A stretch of 64,000 nucleotides of DNA from Opisthorchis felineus (Eukaryota; Platyhelminthes; Trematoda; Opisthorchiida; Opisthorchiidae): positions 637,564-701,563 of the forward strand of contig SJOL01003040.1 of the NCBI GenBank assembly GCA_004794785.1, in the 5' to 3' direction. A program made the translations under genes and the position numbers. The notes beneath the pieces were generated by a model that was not told where the DNA came from, did not search any database, and saw nothing but the letters and a program-made list of their open reading frames with translations. Positions 26,201-41,000 of the stretch are shown here, in pieces (position 1 is the stretch's first letter; each line of letters starts with the position of its first letter).

Positions 26201-29020
26201 AAACAGATAATTGCAGTGCCCCTAATTATTTCTCTTCGGATTATGGTACCCCTAGAGGAACTTCTTCATCCCCATTCCACGAACTTTACCAGTGTCTTGA
26301 TCAGTAAACTAACAACTTCCTAGAAGGGACAGAAGAATGTTGACCATTTCGGCTCCGTCGCCCTCCAGCCAAGGCTAATCTTTTACAGAAATCAGTGAAC
26401 GCGAACTCTTCTTGACAGGTTATTCACTTTGTCTGGCTCTGGCACCACCCCTTTCCTACAATGAGGTGTAACGTAAATAGAAGTACCAGTACAGTTATAC
26501 ACAACTATATACCAATCTCGTGAGCAGAATGCTCCACTAATAACTCAGCTGGAAACCGTAGTCATTGTCTTGACCTATTAGCGGGGCGGGCGCTGATGGT
26601 TTTTGTTTTATGGAACGGTCAACGGGAAGGGTCTTTTTTTATTAGTTTTCACTATTTTCGCATATTTAAGCTCAAACTGGCAACCGAAGTACTGCCAACT
26701 TCGTTTGATTTCCATTCAGTATTCAGTTTTTACGGAGGCTTTTGATTGATTGATGCAGGTACGTTACCTTTGATTCCAACGATTCTTGCCAACTCATCCA
26801 CACCCATGAATCCTGGTCGCTTCACGACTTTGTAAAAAAAATCAATCAGCTGTAACACCCTTTCGGTACCTAGCTCCCATGCCACCCGAAGGAAGCACGA
26901 GTGCTGTTATTCTGCCAGGTTGCCCAAGCCTAAACAGGGGAAGTCGAGATGCAGAGGACGGGTTCCAACCACGGACCTTCCGGTCAGTAAATTTGCGCTT
27001 TAACCAGTGAGCCATCTTGCCCCACGACCTTGTACGTTGTATTGTTTTTCTCTAACGGTTAGGGCATCGAGTTCATTCACATACCCCTTTGTGACAGCTT
27101 TCCAGGACTAGTCACTGCCTCAACCAAACCGTTCAATAGTGTGCCTTCCAGCCAATCGATATTTCTTGTCCTTCAGTAACAAAGCTCATGTTATCTTGCC
27201 TCCCGGTTGATCTCGGAACACGCGTTAAAATGTAAAGGGCCGCATAGTTTGGCCCTACAAACACAGTAAGTTTGCCGCTTGCGTGGAAATGGATGGATAT
27301 AGTTATCTACTTAATTTCATTAGCTTCACTGATAGTTCGGAAAATACGTGCAGTGATGTTATAACGGACATTTTAAGCAGTCTAGAATGCCAAGTTTCGA
27401 AGTATACCGAGTTTGGGTTGAGTATTTCAACGCTGGTTTTCCACATATGTTCGCCATTTAGGGACAGCATAGTGTGCGTAACTCTACTACAGTCCCTTTC
27501 ATTTCCATATATGACCACCCAAAGTAAGTCAATTGCAGAACTTACTACTCCGCCAGGACACTATTCTTGCTCGTTGGAATACATATTTTTGGTATTTCTT
27601 ATCAAATTAGTCACATAGCCCCTATCCATTATTGCCCTCAATTATTCGCTCTCGTAGAATATTCGGTTACCTTCATACACTGCCACGAAGACATACATTG
27701 TCATTTGGCCGAAGACTGACTGATCCCCAGAAAGCGCTCTCGATCACCAGTAGGTTTGTTGCCTTTGCAACTTCTCCCATTCCTTTTTTTGCCTACAGGT
27801 ATCTTTGTTTGAGGGTGACCCGCTGATGGATCGTGTACATTGGTTTAACTAGGAAGCGATCGGGCTGGCGGGCCCAGGCAAGCAATGTGCTATTTGTTAA
27901 TGGAAAACACGACAAAACGGAGAAACAGACAGTTCGATCAGAGTCAACCATCTGTTGCCTGACATAATATACGCGCGATATACTGGATGCATTATGCCTT
28001 CTCAGAGGTGTGCAAACTCATACAAATCCGCCAGTTAGAGCTTGTTGATGGATCTTTGAGGTGGGAGGGCGTATCGGTTTTCTGGAGACCACGCCGCATT
28101 GATCATCTCGTAATCAGGACATATTTGTTTCCTACCGTTTCTTTTCGGCTACTAGTGACCGGAGCTTCTGTGGTACCACGTTTCCATGATTTAAATGAGT
28201 CCTCAGTTTAGCGGATCAATCAGACCGGGTCGCTCAGTGTTTTTATGTTCAATGCCCCGTACCGCTCCAGTTCCCACGTTTCCGTAGGTCAGAACCCGCA
28301 CTTTCCTCGCAGTCCGAATTAAAAGTTGGATAGTTGTGCTTCCTGGGGGCGGGATGGCTCAAGTGGTTAGAGCACGAATTTGCTAACCGGAAGGTCCTTG
28401 GTTCGAACCCGACCTCTGCTTCCCGACTTCCCCTGTCTAGGCTTGGGCAACCTGGCAGTATCCCAGCCCTCGTGCTTCCTTTGGGTGACATGGCAGCTAG
28501 GCAGCTAGCTGAACGATTTTCTTTATCTAGTTGTGTTTCCTATCCTATTGAGAGGAATCTGGTCATCTCCTGCTCCTATTATAAAAGGATCTGATTTTTC
28601 TCCGATCCAGACTTGTATTTTTGTGGAAACATTTCACAACTTCGTCAGAAATGATTCTGTAGAACTGATACTGTAGAACACCTGTGTTCGCTATTACGTA
28701 GTCCTCACACTCGTCGTAAAGTTTGGTCTTAAACTATATATGGCATACTACTCACTTTACTCACTTTTTAGCTCTGTTTCGACACCTGTGTTGTCGCAGG
28801 TGCGCTGATGTGCCTCTGTGTTGGTCTTTCTGCCATTGGATACGCGGTCGTTAGGCAACTACAACCGCTGTTTGGCCAACTACCAAATTATAGCTTGGTG
28901 GTGAATTACTCATGCTGACATTTGCTAACTTGCGTCCGCAACAGCCCGTGCACAGTTTTTGGAAGGTTTTATCATTGACTACCGTGGTAGCAGTAAATGC
29001 ATTTCTGGTGTCACTTCGTA

Positions 29021-29063
<43 letters not shown>

Positions 29064-32000
29064 AACTACACCTTCATGGAACTTATGGGGTACTCTTTCA
29101 GTCTATTAATTATCTTTTTTCCAAATCGTACTCTTTCGGGTGGATTAGAGAAAGTGGCAATGTAGCCAGATCAGTTATGTGCGAAATTGTCGAGACCTCA
29201 CAATCGGCGTGCAGCAGTGTGCCTCAATACTACTTTCTCACGTTCCAGCCTGCGATCTTGCAATCTGCCCCACTTTTCGGACATTCCCCCCACCGTACTA
29301 CATAGAACGAATTGGACGGACCACCAGAGGAGAGCGAGAAGAATGAATGTTTCTGTTCAGTTTAAAATAGGTTTCATCATTGTCAGTGCAATAGTGCTCG
29401 GTGCGGGCATATCGAATCTTCATTGTTGACAGGTGTCCGAAACGGATCTGTTTGTCTATAGTAGTTGATCCATTAGACGCCCGATCATAGTAGATAAAGT
29501 AGGGGTGGTTTACGCGGATCCGAATGTGGTACTACATGCAAACCGCCGATCCTGATGTAAACCCGAGAAAATAAGACCGGCAGGCAAACTCGCGGAGCCC
29601 TGTTGAGAGCCGTCAGCCGGTTTAAGCATCATGACGTAACACTGAGCGCCAGCGTTAGTTCTTTTACACCAAGAAGCCTGCCTCATCCGTGAATTCTTCC
29701 AAGTTTTAGTGGGATGCCGCCGTTCTCCCAGATAAATGACCATAAAAATGCTCTCTGGAGGATACTCTTTACCGTGCTTTTTAAGTGGGAATGGGTAGTC
29801 AGGCGGCACACTAGTGGTCGGTTTACTACTGGTACTGTCATCTCCTAGTGCGACGGCAGGATCGGGCAGGTGTTGATTAGAAATCGAGACATGCTTGTCC
29901 TTGGCAGATGTAGGCTAGGAATGACAGCGACTTACCTAGGTGATTGACTGGCAGTTCCGTGGTGGTTCAAAATGGATACGTTAGTGACCTGCAAGTCCGA
30001 TTCTGCTCAGGCACGTATGCCCGCGGGCTGTACAGATCTAGTTGGTTACGATTGTGTTCGATATTACATGATCGTTTCGACTGACGCACCTGCGTTCGAG
30101 CATTGACATTAGTTGTGCGTCAAAGCTCGTCAGGCTTGCGCAGACGGCAGCTCGGTTGGCCGCTCTGTCAAGTGCTAGATTTTCCAAAGATCTGAAACTA
30201 AAATTACAGTTCCTCAAACTTATTTGAATGTCGGACGTCCATTTTTCAACTAACGGTAAATAATTTGCTTCGGATCACGATTGTCAGCCATTTGTTTTAT
30301 ATAACTGATTGTGCGTCAAGGTGAACTCAATTCTGTTGTTAATGTCACGTTTGAGGAATTCAGTGTTCAAGATTCGGTCTAGCCAGTTAATTAATGATAT
30401 CTCACGCAGACATTGTTAGTGTTATCGAGTACTTTAATATACCCTTGGTATAATGTTCACTCTGCAAGTTTTTGTGGTTTCCCTCTAAATTCGAATGGAT
30501 TCGCCCTAGGCTTCGCTGCCAAGTTAGGCAGCTTCCTGCCACTGTGGTCCGTGCTCGCTGTTGCGGTCTGGTCTGTTTACTTAAGTTGCGAGTACCATAG
30601 GTTCCAACCAAGTTTTAAATCAGGTCAGTTTCACTGTTTTCGCTTCACGTTATTAATCTCTTTCTTTTAAGCCTATTCTTTTTGTCTTGGAGTTACTCAG
30701 TGGGTACGAATTTCAAGTCCATGGCAAGGTGTTCTGGTTCATGGCCCATTCAGTGGATTTATTAGTTGGCTGATCTAACAATGCAAACTGCAAATTAGTT
30801 CCAACTAATCACAAACTTTAGGGTTGGAATTATCGACATCTGTTGACTTTTGCTTTGTCTCGATGGAATGTCGGATGGTTCCACAACGATCTTTCAACTC
30901 AACCTTTGTTTCGAAGTAGTACTGGTTGCCATGGTCAACGAAGTAACAGCTGACCCAAACGTTCTTATTAGAATGTGGTTGCGAGTCTTCATCAACCAAT
31001 GTCAAATGTGGTGCTTCTAAGTTGTTGCTCTCTGGAGTCTTATTCGTCCCAGGCCGAAGGTCTGACTGTGTCATTGGCCAGTGTTGGTGTTATTATCATA
31101 TAATCCGGAAGACCGTGATCGGTCGCCAGTGACTGGGAATGACGGGTGAAGTTTACCACTCACTCTACTCCGTACGTTCTGAGAGCAGCTTAGTGTTATT
31201 AGATGTCAGAACGACTGGCTGAGAGGGAGCATTACTGTACCAGAATAAACTACTCAAACCTCACTACTAGCAACTTCTTCACTGTCATTCGGAAAAAGAA
31301 CGATACAGAACTCCAATATAATTCAATCACAGGGACTACCTTCACTTGAATAGAATTCCTCGCTGTGTGATGTGTTTATTTGGCTGCTGGTTCAGATGTG
31401 AGGCTTTGGATATATTGCATGCAGCCAATTCGTCTGCGTGACATCATAAATTTGGTTGTTCAGCTGACAGTCCTCCGTCGAACCTTTGTGGCTCATGTGG
31501 AGACTGACTGATATGCATGATATCTGTTCAGCAGGCAGATACTTTTACTTCCTTCTGTTTGTAACAGTTGGATTACGTCTTTGGAAGACGTATCGGTACC
31601 TAACCTTTTCTTATAAGCATCCTTTTGTCGCAGCTCGTTGATTGGCCGTAAGGATGGACTGTCGTGATTGTATGGTTATGTTCGTCTTATTTCTTTCCCT
31701 CTTTTTTAGACTTCGCGAGCCAGTTGTCTGTCCGTGCATCGCTCCTGGGTGACTGTGGGTTGTGCAAATGGCACGTGTCTCCTGTTCGATACAGAAAGCT
31801 TACAGTTCCTTGCCCAATTACCCTTACCCCATCAGCTGGGTTCGGAGGCTCATGTAAGTTAGTCAATATAAAGGAAATTTACGCGAGCGGTTTGTCTATA
31901 TATAATTCCAATCCAAATTGCCGTAGATTTCATATCATAAAAATCTCACAAACTCACATGGAACAACCGTTCACCACCGTTCATCCGAAATGTTGCATAG

Positions 32001-35000
32001 TAATGCATTATGTCTCGAGAGCTTTTTGGGCATTGTGGGTGGTCCGCACATTCGTATTTCTCAGTACCTGCTCAGAACTCGTTATTCTTTTATGACGTTG
32101 TCCAGGTTGGGCCACCCAGATTAAGCGAAACTTGATGGACCACCGTATGGTGAACCGCCACGGACTAGCCTCAGTTGTTCTCTGATTGGTCAGTGTGCAA
32201 ACGATGAGAATCAACCTCAGTACTGAGACTACGACACAGACCAGCGTGACCTCACAGATCCCCGGTGGCTTATTGTACACATACAGTTGTGGCATTCTCA
32301 CTTTATACTGTTATTAGCTTTCTCAAACCATCAGGTTTTTTCGCTTAACGTTACCGCAAGCTAAGAACTGCCATAGGAGTTGCACCCCCCGGAATAGATC
32401 GCATTTCAGAAGCGGGCACGTTTATTGGTCCCCTGAGGATTCACCTTGTCGTTGAGCATCCTCTAGAGGGAAGTTATTTGAATGGATCTCTCCAGGGACC
32501 TCTCAATGCGGAGGTACTAGCTCTGTTTAATGGTTTGTCGTCTCATTCTTCCTTTTTGTTAAGGTACGTATAGGTTCTTTGGTTTGTCGTAGTGTTTCCT
32601 GTCTCGCCGCTCTTTCCCAGTACCTCTAATATATGCACGAATGGGTGATTCCTTCAGGGCGGTAAGTAATGAGGTCCGCTAGTCAGTGGGCTCCACATGA
32701 GGATATCGGTTACTGCATGCTGGCCATTGAGCTCATTTCGCGGTAGTATCTAGCCGAGACTCCACCTTACTCTACCAACAAACTTTCGATCCACCGGAAC
32801 CTCCAGTAAACCGGACAACATTGACAACATGAAATCATGTCATTGTGTTCGTTGGTGTCTCTGTCACACTTCATTTTCAATTGTATTGATGACCGACGAG
32901 TACTAGCGCCATAAGTATTCCCCTTGTGTGACTTCCACGATGAACCGGACGTGAATATCTTGCATGCATTCAAAACGCGTTGTCACAGATGGACATAGAG
33001 TAGAAGAAGGTTCTTCATGATTCGAATGGGTAACGCGCGTGCACATAATATGAATGGTGTTGGCTACTACCAATGTCCATTTCAAGAATGATGTTTTATA
33101 AATCAAATTCATCGACCAACCTACGCTCCGTACACCTACCAACTCAGGTCTAAAAAAGTGTGGTCGCAGTTTAGCTATTTGTTTACTTAGCTGTTACAGC
33201 CTTTATTCTAACACATGGAGGAACTTAAATGTGTCCTCCCTGCACAGGAAATGTAGCAACCGCATGAATCTTTGCTTTTCCTGGTTTAGTGGCATCGACC
33301 ACCGACCCGCTAGATTACACCAGTTTGTAAGTGTTCTTACTGCTGGTTGGTAGGCAAAGTGATTTGATGCTCGCATTTTCATGGCCTCTGTTTCTACCGC
33401 AACTACCGATTGTATAGACCGTTTATTATGTTTGGTCAATAATTCTTATCCATATTCTGATGGATTCTGGTAATATATTCTCCTGCAATCCACGTGAAGT
33501 CAAATTTTGATGGGATTTGCGGCTCTTTATTCATTTTTTTCGGGATAAAAAAGTTGCGCCGAAATCCCAACTGTTTGTTATATAAATCAACCACTCCTTC
33601 ATGTATCGAGCGCATGCGTATGATTCTAGCCCTCGGCTTTTTTATTCGCCAACACTGGGATAAGGTGATAACTGTCAATTATCAAGGGCAATATTTTGCA
33701 ATAATTCATTGTAAGTGATGCTGATGAAGGTCACCCGGATGAAGTCCGCTCTTGTACGGTAAAGATTAGAATAAATCTACTGTCCGTAGAAGGAGGTCGA
33801 TTTCATGCAGGAACTCCCTTGATTACCCTAACTGTATGGTGTCTATTGATCTTTGTGCCTTGATATATGTCTATTTTCCTGGTGTCCTCACTAAACCAGT
33901 TGGTAAGATTCCCTATTTCTGAATTTCATTTGGAAACCCGGATTTCCCGGTCTGTACACTGTTGAGCCGTTCTAGGGACGGAAAGCAGGATTTACAAACA
34001 GATGGCCTGCGAACCACCTCAGAACTTAGAAATACAATCGACGGACAAGCCAAAATGTTGGCTGAGTGCAACTGACATAGCTTTTTTCACTAAAGAAACT
34101 CCTTCAACAACCGCCAACTTCATGAACAAGTGCCTTAGAGGTCATCTGTTCAATAAACTTCTGAGAGTTCTTTCTCCGCTTTAGCTAAGAACTGTCATTT
34201 GGTTGTGCAGGGTGCCAATTTCCGTAGTCTCGGTTATTCCATTCGATACCATTTTCGATGTTTGAGTTATTCATCTCGAAAAAGCATGGTTTTCAGACAC
34301 GAAACCTAGCACTATGATGAGCTTCTCTGCAGGGAACTGACACGTGTCCGATATACGTAACTGTGCAAGCTTTCACTGTAGGGGTTTCGAGACCGAAGTT
34401 ATATAAAGATCTAAGGGGCCTCAAGTGGTGTTGAAATGGTCGTTCATTTCAGTGTCTGATCATCGGAGGCTTGTGGCAGTACAGCTATCCAAGGATCTAT
34501 GTTCCGTAGACGGTTAGGTTTTCGTAAGCTTTCAATCAGGCTTAGCCAGACAGTATTCTCTGACAGTCAACCGTCGCCACTGTTCTACCTCTTCGATGCC
34601 CATAAGTATTCATCGGCTCTTTTTCTGTTACTAATATAAAAAACAACGCGCGTCCCACGCATCTAGCTCCTTATTCCTAAATACGTACTTTTTTCAATCC
34701 CGCTTCTCTCATCTTTTTCTGAAATAGTTGTCCTTTTACCCGGTGACACCCGCACCTGTATCCTCCGAACAAACCGATTCCTCAATGTATCCGGATTTGT
34801 TGGCTATCAAGCTTGACTGTACCCGATCTCGTGTCACTTGTTTCTACGCTGATCACAGGTTAGTCAACGCATGCACACCTTTTATGACGGAAATGTCCAG
34901 TTCATTTCTCCATCATCCATAGTTACCTCCCAATTAACGGATCTGTCAGCCGAAGTGAGGATTGAAGTGCATAGAACTCCTTCAGTGAGCCGTTCATTAT

Positions 35001-38000
35001 TGGCAGATGTAAGCTTTCTTTTGCAGCCTGCTATATTGATTGGCACCTTCGAAGTTCCTAATCAATCGTGGGCCGTGTGACTGTCATTCTCGGGTTCACT
35101 GATCGAACTTTCTGTCTTTTTATGACGTCCCACAAGTCGTGTGAACTTATATGGGTCAGGAATGTGTTACAGACCACTCAGTCCCTTGATTTTCTTTGTG
35201 GCTGAATGGGGTGAGCAAATGGTCTAAAACCTTAGTTCACATGGGTGTGAATGCGGCTGCTTTGAATACTTCAGCTTTGTCACTGCCATTCGTTGCAAAC
35301 TTCTCTGTTTTGCATTGTTGACGTTTGCAGCTGCCGTTTTTTCTGTCCGCCTGCTGGAACAAGCTTGTATTTCCATACGCCCTAAATTTTTTTCGGGCTG
35401 GGGACTACTTTTTCACCTTCAGATGTTTACACCCTTTTTCATCCGCCTGTTTTACATCCTAATACATTCCGCCCTCGTCATTAGAAGGCCGATGGATTAC
35501 ACCACCTATCTGATATGCCAACTCCAACGGTAGCTTGCTCAAATGTATTGTTTAGTTTTTTGTGTGCGGGCCCGCCTACTCTCCGACCGTTTTTGTATTT
35601 TATTATGCCAATTCTGATTAGTAAATTGTAGATTTGGGCTTTTAAAGCGACGGAAGTGCGTCCTAAACCAGAGGTGTGTTAACCGATTAGGGTTAATAAG
35701 AACTTATTTCGCTGGACTCCCAAACTTCCGCTTATTTTTTGTGTGTGGCTGCTTGTCATCCCCTCATATTTATTCTAAAACTTGTAATCTCCATGATAAT
35801 TTTTTCGTGGCTGAAAAACGAAGGAATCATTTTGAATGAATGTCAGTAGTGTACTTCCGTTAGGTGTGGTTTACAGCATTGTGCTTGTCTAGATAAACCA
35901 TATTGGCACGAATCTGCTGAAGAACAATAACGGGCCTCACTTATGCTGCTACAGCCTCTCGATGACAGGTTCTGTTGCTACGAGAAGTTTTCAAGTTTAC
36001 TGGGTTACCCAAGTACTGCAGTACCGCCTCCCTCCATGGGACGATTCTGGAAACAGAAGGTTTTCAGTTTCTATTCCCCTCGAAGAATCTCAGGTAGTCA
36101 TATTTATAACGAAGTTTCGGCGCTTGGCCAACATTCTCTGGTCGAGATGGTCCCAATATCATACTTTACAACACGAGCTTTACGTACCCTTCTGCGAATA
36201 ACATCCTAACTAGACTCTGGCCATTTCATAGCAGACAAGAGATGCACGTGAAATCGACCTTAATCTGAATTATTACTTATTTACCTTCCTACTCCACGTG
36301 TAATGGAGTTATCATTCATTAAAATAATTTAGTTGTGTCCGGATATCCTACACCAAACATCTGTCACATGATGATCACTATTCTCATCAGGATTCCTAGC
36401 TTGATGCTGCTCATTGATGTGTACTGGTAAATTCAGCAGTTACGGAACAGTAACAGTACGTTCCTGTCCTGGAATTCGAGGCTGCTGTTTGACTCTGTTT
36501 ACCAGGTTTTGAACTGTTTGGGAAGTACTGATGCTTTAGCTCGTGTACTCTATCTCAGGTTGTTGAGGATTACCATGAAACCCTTGAGGCGTGGGTCTTT
36601 TCTTCATTTACTATGGATGATCGGCTTCATGTTCTTTTTTCAAGGAGTTGAATCATTCCTCTTCGAACAAAATAGTAAATTCTAGGACGTTGATGAGTTT
36701 TTATCCTTAGATAGGAATTCTGTAAAAGCCTAACAGGCATGGGATTTTGGAGAGGGAATCACTTGTTAGACCGCTGTGTTCTGTAACGACAAGTGCAGAT
36801 CACTGTCTACGGCTTTACCGATCATGGGAAATCACTGGACAGATAAAACCTTTTACTGGTGAATCTGCGATCAATCCATACGTTAAATCGATGCTCATTC
36901 AACACTTGGACCTACCCGTAGCTGCACTTAGATGTCTTACTCGGTCGCGACTGCACTGTGGTCATACAACGCTTCGACATGTGAGCTACACCATTTGAAG
37001 GTAGCTGAGGTTCCCAAATTCTAGTTAACACTACACAGCAAGCAGGCGAAAGTGGCTTAGGCCAATGTCATCTGTCATATGCACGCGGAAATTATTGTGT
37101 TCAGCGGTACGTACATCCTGCACAGTGCAGTGATAATGCCAGCCCAATGATACCGGGGTTTTGACTTTGGGAACTCACCGCAAATCTCGTGAAATGTATC
37201 CTAAAAGGATATTTTTTGAGTAGGTCCATCCTGTCATAGATGTATACGAAGATATTGGCCAGCTAGTCTTGCCTTGATGCGAACCGACAATGAGTAATAG
37301 AACGCGCGCAATCGTAGGTACCCATTTTCTGACCTTTCTAATGTGCATTGTGTGAGACACCAGATGTTTCAATTCTCGGTTGCCGTGATGGTCATTTTTG
37401 TGTGGGTTTTAGTGAAATGGCGTTTTGTCTCTTTTCGAGGGTAACACGAGATCTTGCTGAAAAGCTACACGGAGAAACATGGCCCTTTGGGTGTGATTGT
37501 CAACCGCGACAATGTATTGATGCTCGTAGTGCTGTTATGGTCCCGGGTTGTTTTTACTTGTCTTCATTTCTCTCTCAACTTAGGATCCTTAAATTCACAG
37601 TGAGTTTACCGAAGCAGTATATGTATATGAACGACTGACACTTAGTTCACGAACCTTTAGAAGTACCATGTAACATGCATTCCGTGGTTATTAATTGAAA
37701 CGCTATTAAGCCCTAAATAAACCACTTCGATGTCATGGACGGAATGCCTTCCAGAGGGTTTTGCACATCAAAAGGTTTACTTCAAGCAATAAACTTCAAG
37801 ATCATATCCGTAATTGGTGGTCACTAGCGACATACGCTCTTGTGATTAGCCAAATGCTAAATTAATGAAAATAATAGTTGTAATACACTACTCGTAAGGT
37901 TCCTGAAAAAGCTTCGACATCCCACGACCGGTTTCGCCCTTCTTGGGGTTCATCAGGTTGGTGCACTCCCCGAGTTTCCGTCAACCTTATGTTCTACGCG

Positions 38001-41000
38001 AACCCAAATTGGAAAGATTTCGCCAAAGTTGTCGAAAAATATTTGTTGTCCAGCTGTAACACTGCATAGCTGCCATGCCATCCGAAGGAACCACGAGGGC
38101 TGAGACACTGTCAGATTGCTTAGGCCTAGAAAGAAGCGGTCAAGATGCCTAGGTTGGGTTGGAACCACGGACCTTCCGACCAGTACGTCCGCACCTTAAC
38201 ATCTAAGCCATCTCGAGCTAAAGGATAGTGTGTGGTGGTTTTGTTGAAGCGTTAACTTGAACATCATACAATGTTATCTTACTGAACCATGAGAGTGGGC
38301 ATTAGACAGTTTACTACCAAACACAACACACAAAAAACGTTAAGTAATACGATTCCTGCTCACACTTCGGGAAGTTGCTTGGGAAAATCAGGTGCCATTG
38401 GGAGGTAGATGCCCTGGAAAACAGAGAAGATTGTTAAGGGTCGTATCTAATGCGTTGAACCTGGAAAGCGCTAAAAATCGTTATCGAGCGAGCTCACCAA
38501 CTACGCTATCCTGTCCTTCGTTTGCGTTGGGTATGCAGGAGGCTTCGTTTCTAAGCGCGGTTTAGGCACAAGGAAAATTCAGGGAAGAGAATATCAAATC
38601 ATTCGGAAATTCGAACAGCGAAGTGCCATATTCATTGATGAGGAAAAGTTCAAACAGGGTGGTCCACTGGCCTTGCTACTAGCACAACATCAGAATAAAC
38701 AAAAAAGTTTTCAGTGGCCACTTTATGGTGATTTAGGAAGCAATTTTTGCTAAAGGAGCGAATCACTTGACACCGTCGGACTGAGAGTAGACGGTTAATT
38801 CCTACGTATTGGTGCCCTATAGCTCTCTCCTTTCAGTCACTGTTGTTAGCTGCAGCGAGCGTTTTCTCCATACTGTAACTCACCAATGAATACCACATGT
38901 CACAAATATAATTATTTATTGCATTATCTTGTTGTTGTCTGCTGTCCAGGAGAGTTGACTGTCTCTGAATTGCTGTACTGAAGTCCATCTGCTCTGTGTG
39001 AGTTCCAGAAAATTTTGGAACTCCTAATTTCACTGATGTTCTTATTCTCCGTCGCAGCGTTTACGTATGGGATGTCACCGATTTGTCAGATGTGCAACGA
39101 GCTGCTGCCTACTTTTATCATAGTCGAGGTGTGTGGTCGGTGGACTGTTTGTCTGAATCATGTCAGCGAACCGGAAAGGAGCGTATACCGCAGTTCAACA
39201 GCAAGTTGGTCGGTCCAAGCTATCCACCAACCTGGTGGTCCGACTCCACCTTTGTCACATGTGCAGATGACGGGACAATCCGGTTTTGGAACGTTACGGA
39301 GGAACTGGGACAAAATGATTCTGACATGACCACGAGTCTAATTGGGGAGGCGGATCTGGTAAAGTCCGGTGTTCCGAGAGCAAAAGAAGTAAGTCTTTAT
39401 CCAGTGTTGCCACCTGTTGATTTTGGCAGTTAGGGATGCCGTTCGATTGTAGAGTATGTTCTCGTCCTGTTGATAGTCCTTATTAGTTTTTTATGACGAC
39501 ATGGAATTCAGCGTCTTCGATTAGTCTTTAAACGAGCACGATGTTTTTAACTCGTTTAGTTACTTCAGATTTTCGCTCGATAAATGGTAATAACAATAAT
39601 ACCCAAGTAAAATTTTGGTCTAACCTGAACATATCTAGCGGTTATCTTTTGGATGCATTTCGTTCTTTTACGTCATGTGGTCGTCAGATGCTTTGTTTCC
39701 CATGGAACCGCGCAATTCTATTTCGGCTGTTATTCTCAAATACACTTTCGCATGCTCCTTATTCATTCGCTGTCAATTGTTCTGACAAAATCGAATATTC
39801 TATCAGTGTGCGTCGAAGTTTCACTGTACTTAATCTAATGTCGCTCGTCTACCTGGTTTTGCCTTATAAATTCAATCATCGCGCCGAGGATTTCCTTTAA
39901 TTCCACTGTTACAAAGCATTCACTCCGCTTTTTCACGTTTCAGCAACTTATGCGAATAATCTTCGCTGATCCGACTCACAAGTTACTATGCGTCAGTGAT
40001 CGTCCCACAGGTAAGATGTAGGTTGCTAATTATCATTTTAGTTCAGTTCAGCTGTCCGCAGTTCATTTATTATCACCAAGTCTCGAACTGTTGTTTGCTC
40101 ATCCCTTGTGTTTCAGCCGAATTGACCTTTGCTAAATTCGAAGGTAAACTCATTGGTATCTGGTTCCGTATGCATATTTTGCCTGTCGTCGACCATCTAC
40201 ATATGGCATCTTGTAGCATGCCCCTTACTCGTTTGTTCGCCGCGCCGTTACAATCTGCATTCATATGATTATAGTAGTTCTTATTGTCAAAGTTTCATCT
40301 TGATGTCTGATCTCATGTATTTTTCATCTTCGGATGGCTTACCCTATGTGAGCTACGTCGTCCTGTCCTGCTCGTGTCCTATGACTTCGGTTTGCATTAA
40401 GTAATGAGTAAAAATTGTCGCATGATACATCAGGACTTGTTTTCCGCTTTATCGTATACCTTCCAGTCGCATTTGTTGGAGGGCTGAAATGTGCTACTGT
40501 TGGCAGCGGACAAAGGATTTTGGTCATTCTGCACTCTTTGTTTAGTCGCACTGTCTAATCTTGCACGTCATATCATGTGAAAAAAAAACATGAAAAATGC
40601 GTCTTGAGTTCTGTCAACCCCACATCACCAGCCTGCCTCTCCCAACAAGGAAACTCAAAATTTCATTTGTCAATGTGGACGATCTCTATCCTCTGTCATG
40701 TAGCATATTCTTGTATTTTTCCATTTTTAGCTTCATGTTCCTCAGATTTGTGAACTGGATACGATCCAGCGTAGCTCATTGAATATTGTCATCTTGGTGT
40801 GAGCTCATCAGCGTTTGTGAAGTGGTGGTTGACTGTTTTAGCTGGAGTTGATGGGCTTGTTCTCACTATACTCCTACAGTTTGGGTTCAACTATGTCATC
40901 CTATCCTAGTCCCGCAACTCAGAAGCGTCACTACTGACATGTGGATTCATTGTCCCCCTGTATACCTTTGGCATCGTCGTTTGACGTCTCTTTCGAACAT

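Larger units (their letters stand above)
25303..31709. other. intron 6 (about 6.4 kb)
   Basis: It carries two SINEs and an AT microsatellite (listed). A minus-strand 99-codon frame at 29510-29809 is unrecognised. I see no other gene-like signal. Confidence 0.5.
34859..39057. other. intron 8, with ribozyme-bearing repeat and SINE
   Basis: Only 37870-38218 is assignable. The rest holds no recognised element. Confidence 0.45.

Noticed and set aside
28345..28420. Functional tRNA gene
   Set aside because: The B box is perfect, but the cloverleaf arms do not close and the sequence continues into the SINE body with flanking duplications.
29024..29061. AT run as a regulatory TATA element
   Set aside because: It is a plain dinucleotide microsatellite deep in an intron.
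29510..29809. Minus-strand 99-codon frame as a gene
   Set aside because: No start context, splice support or recognisable domain.
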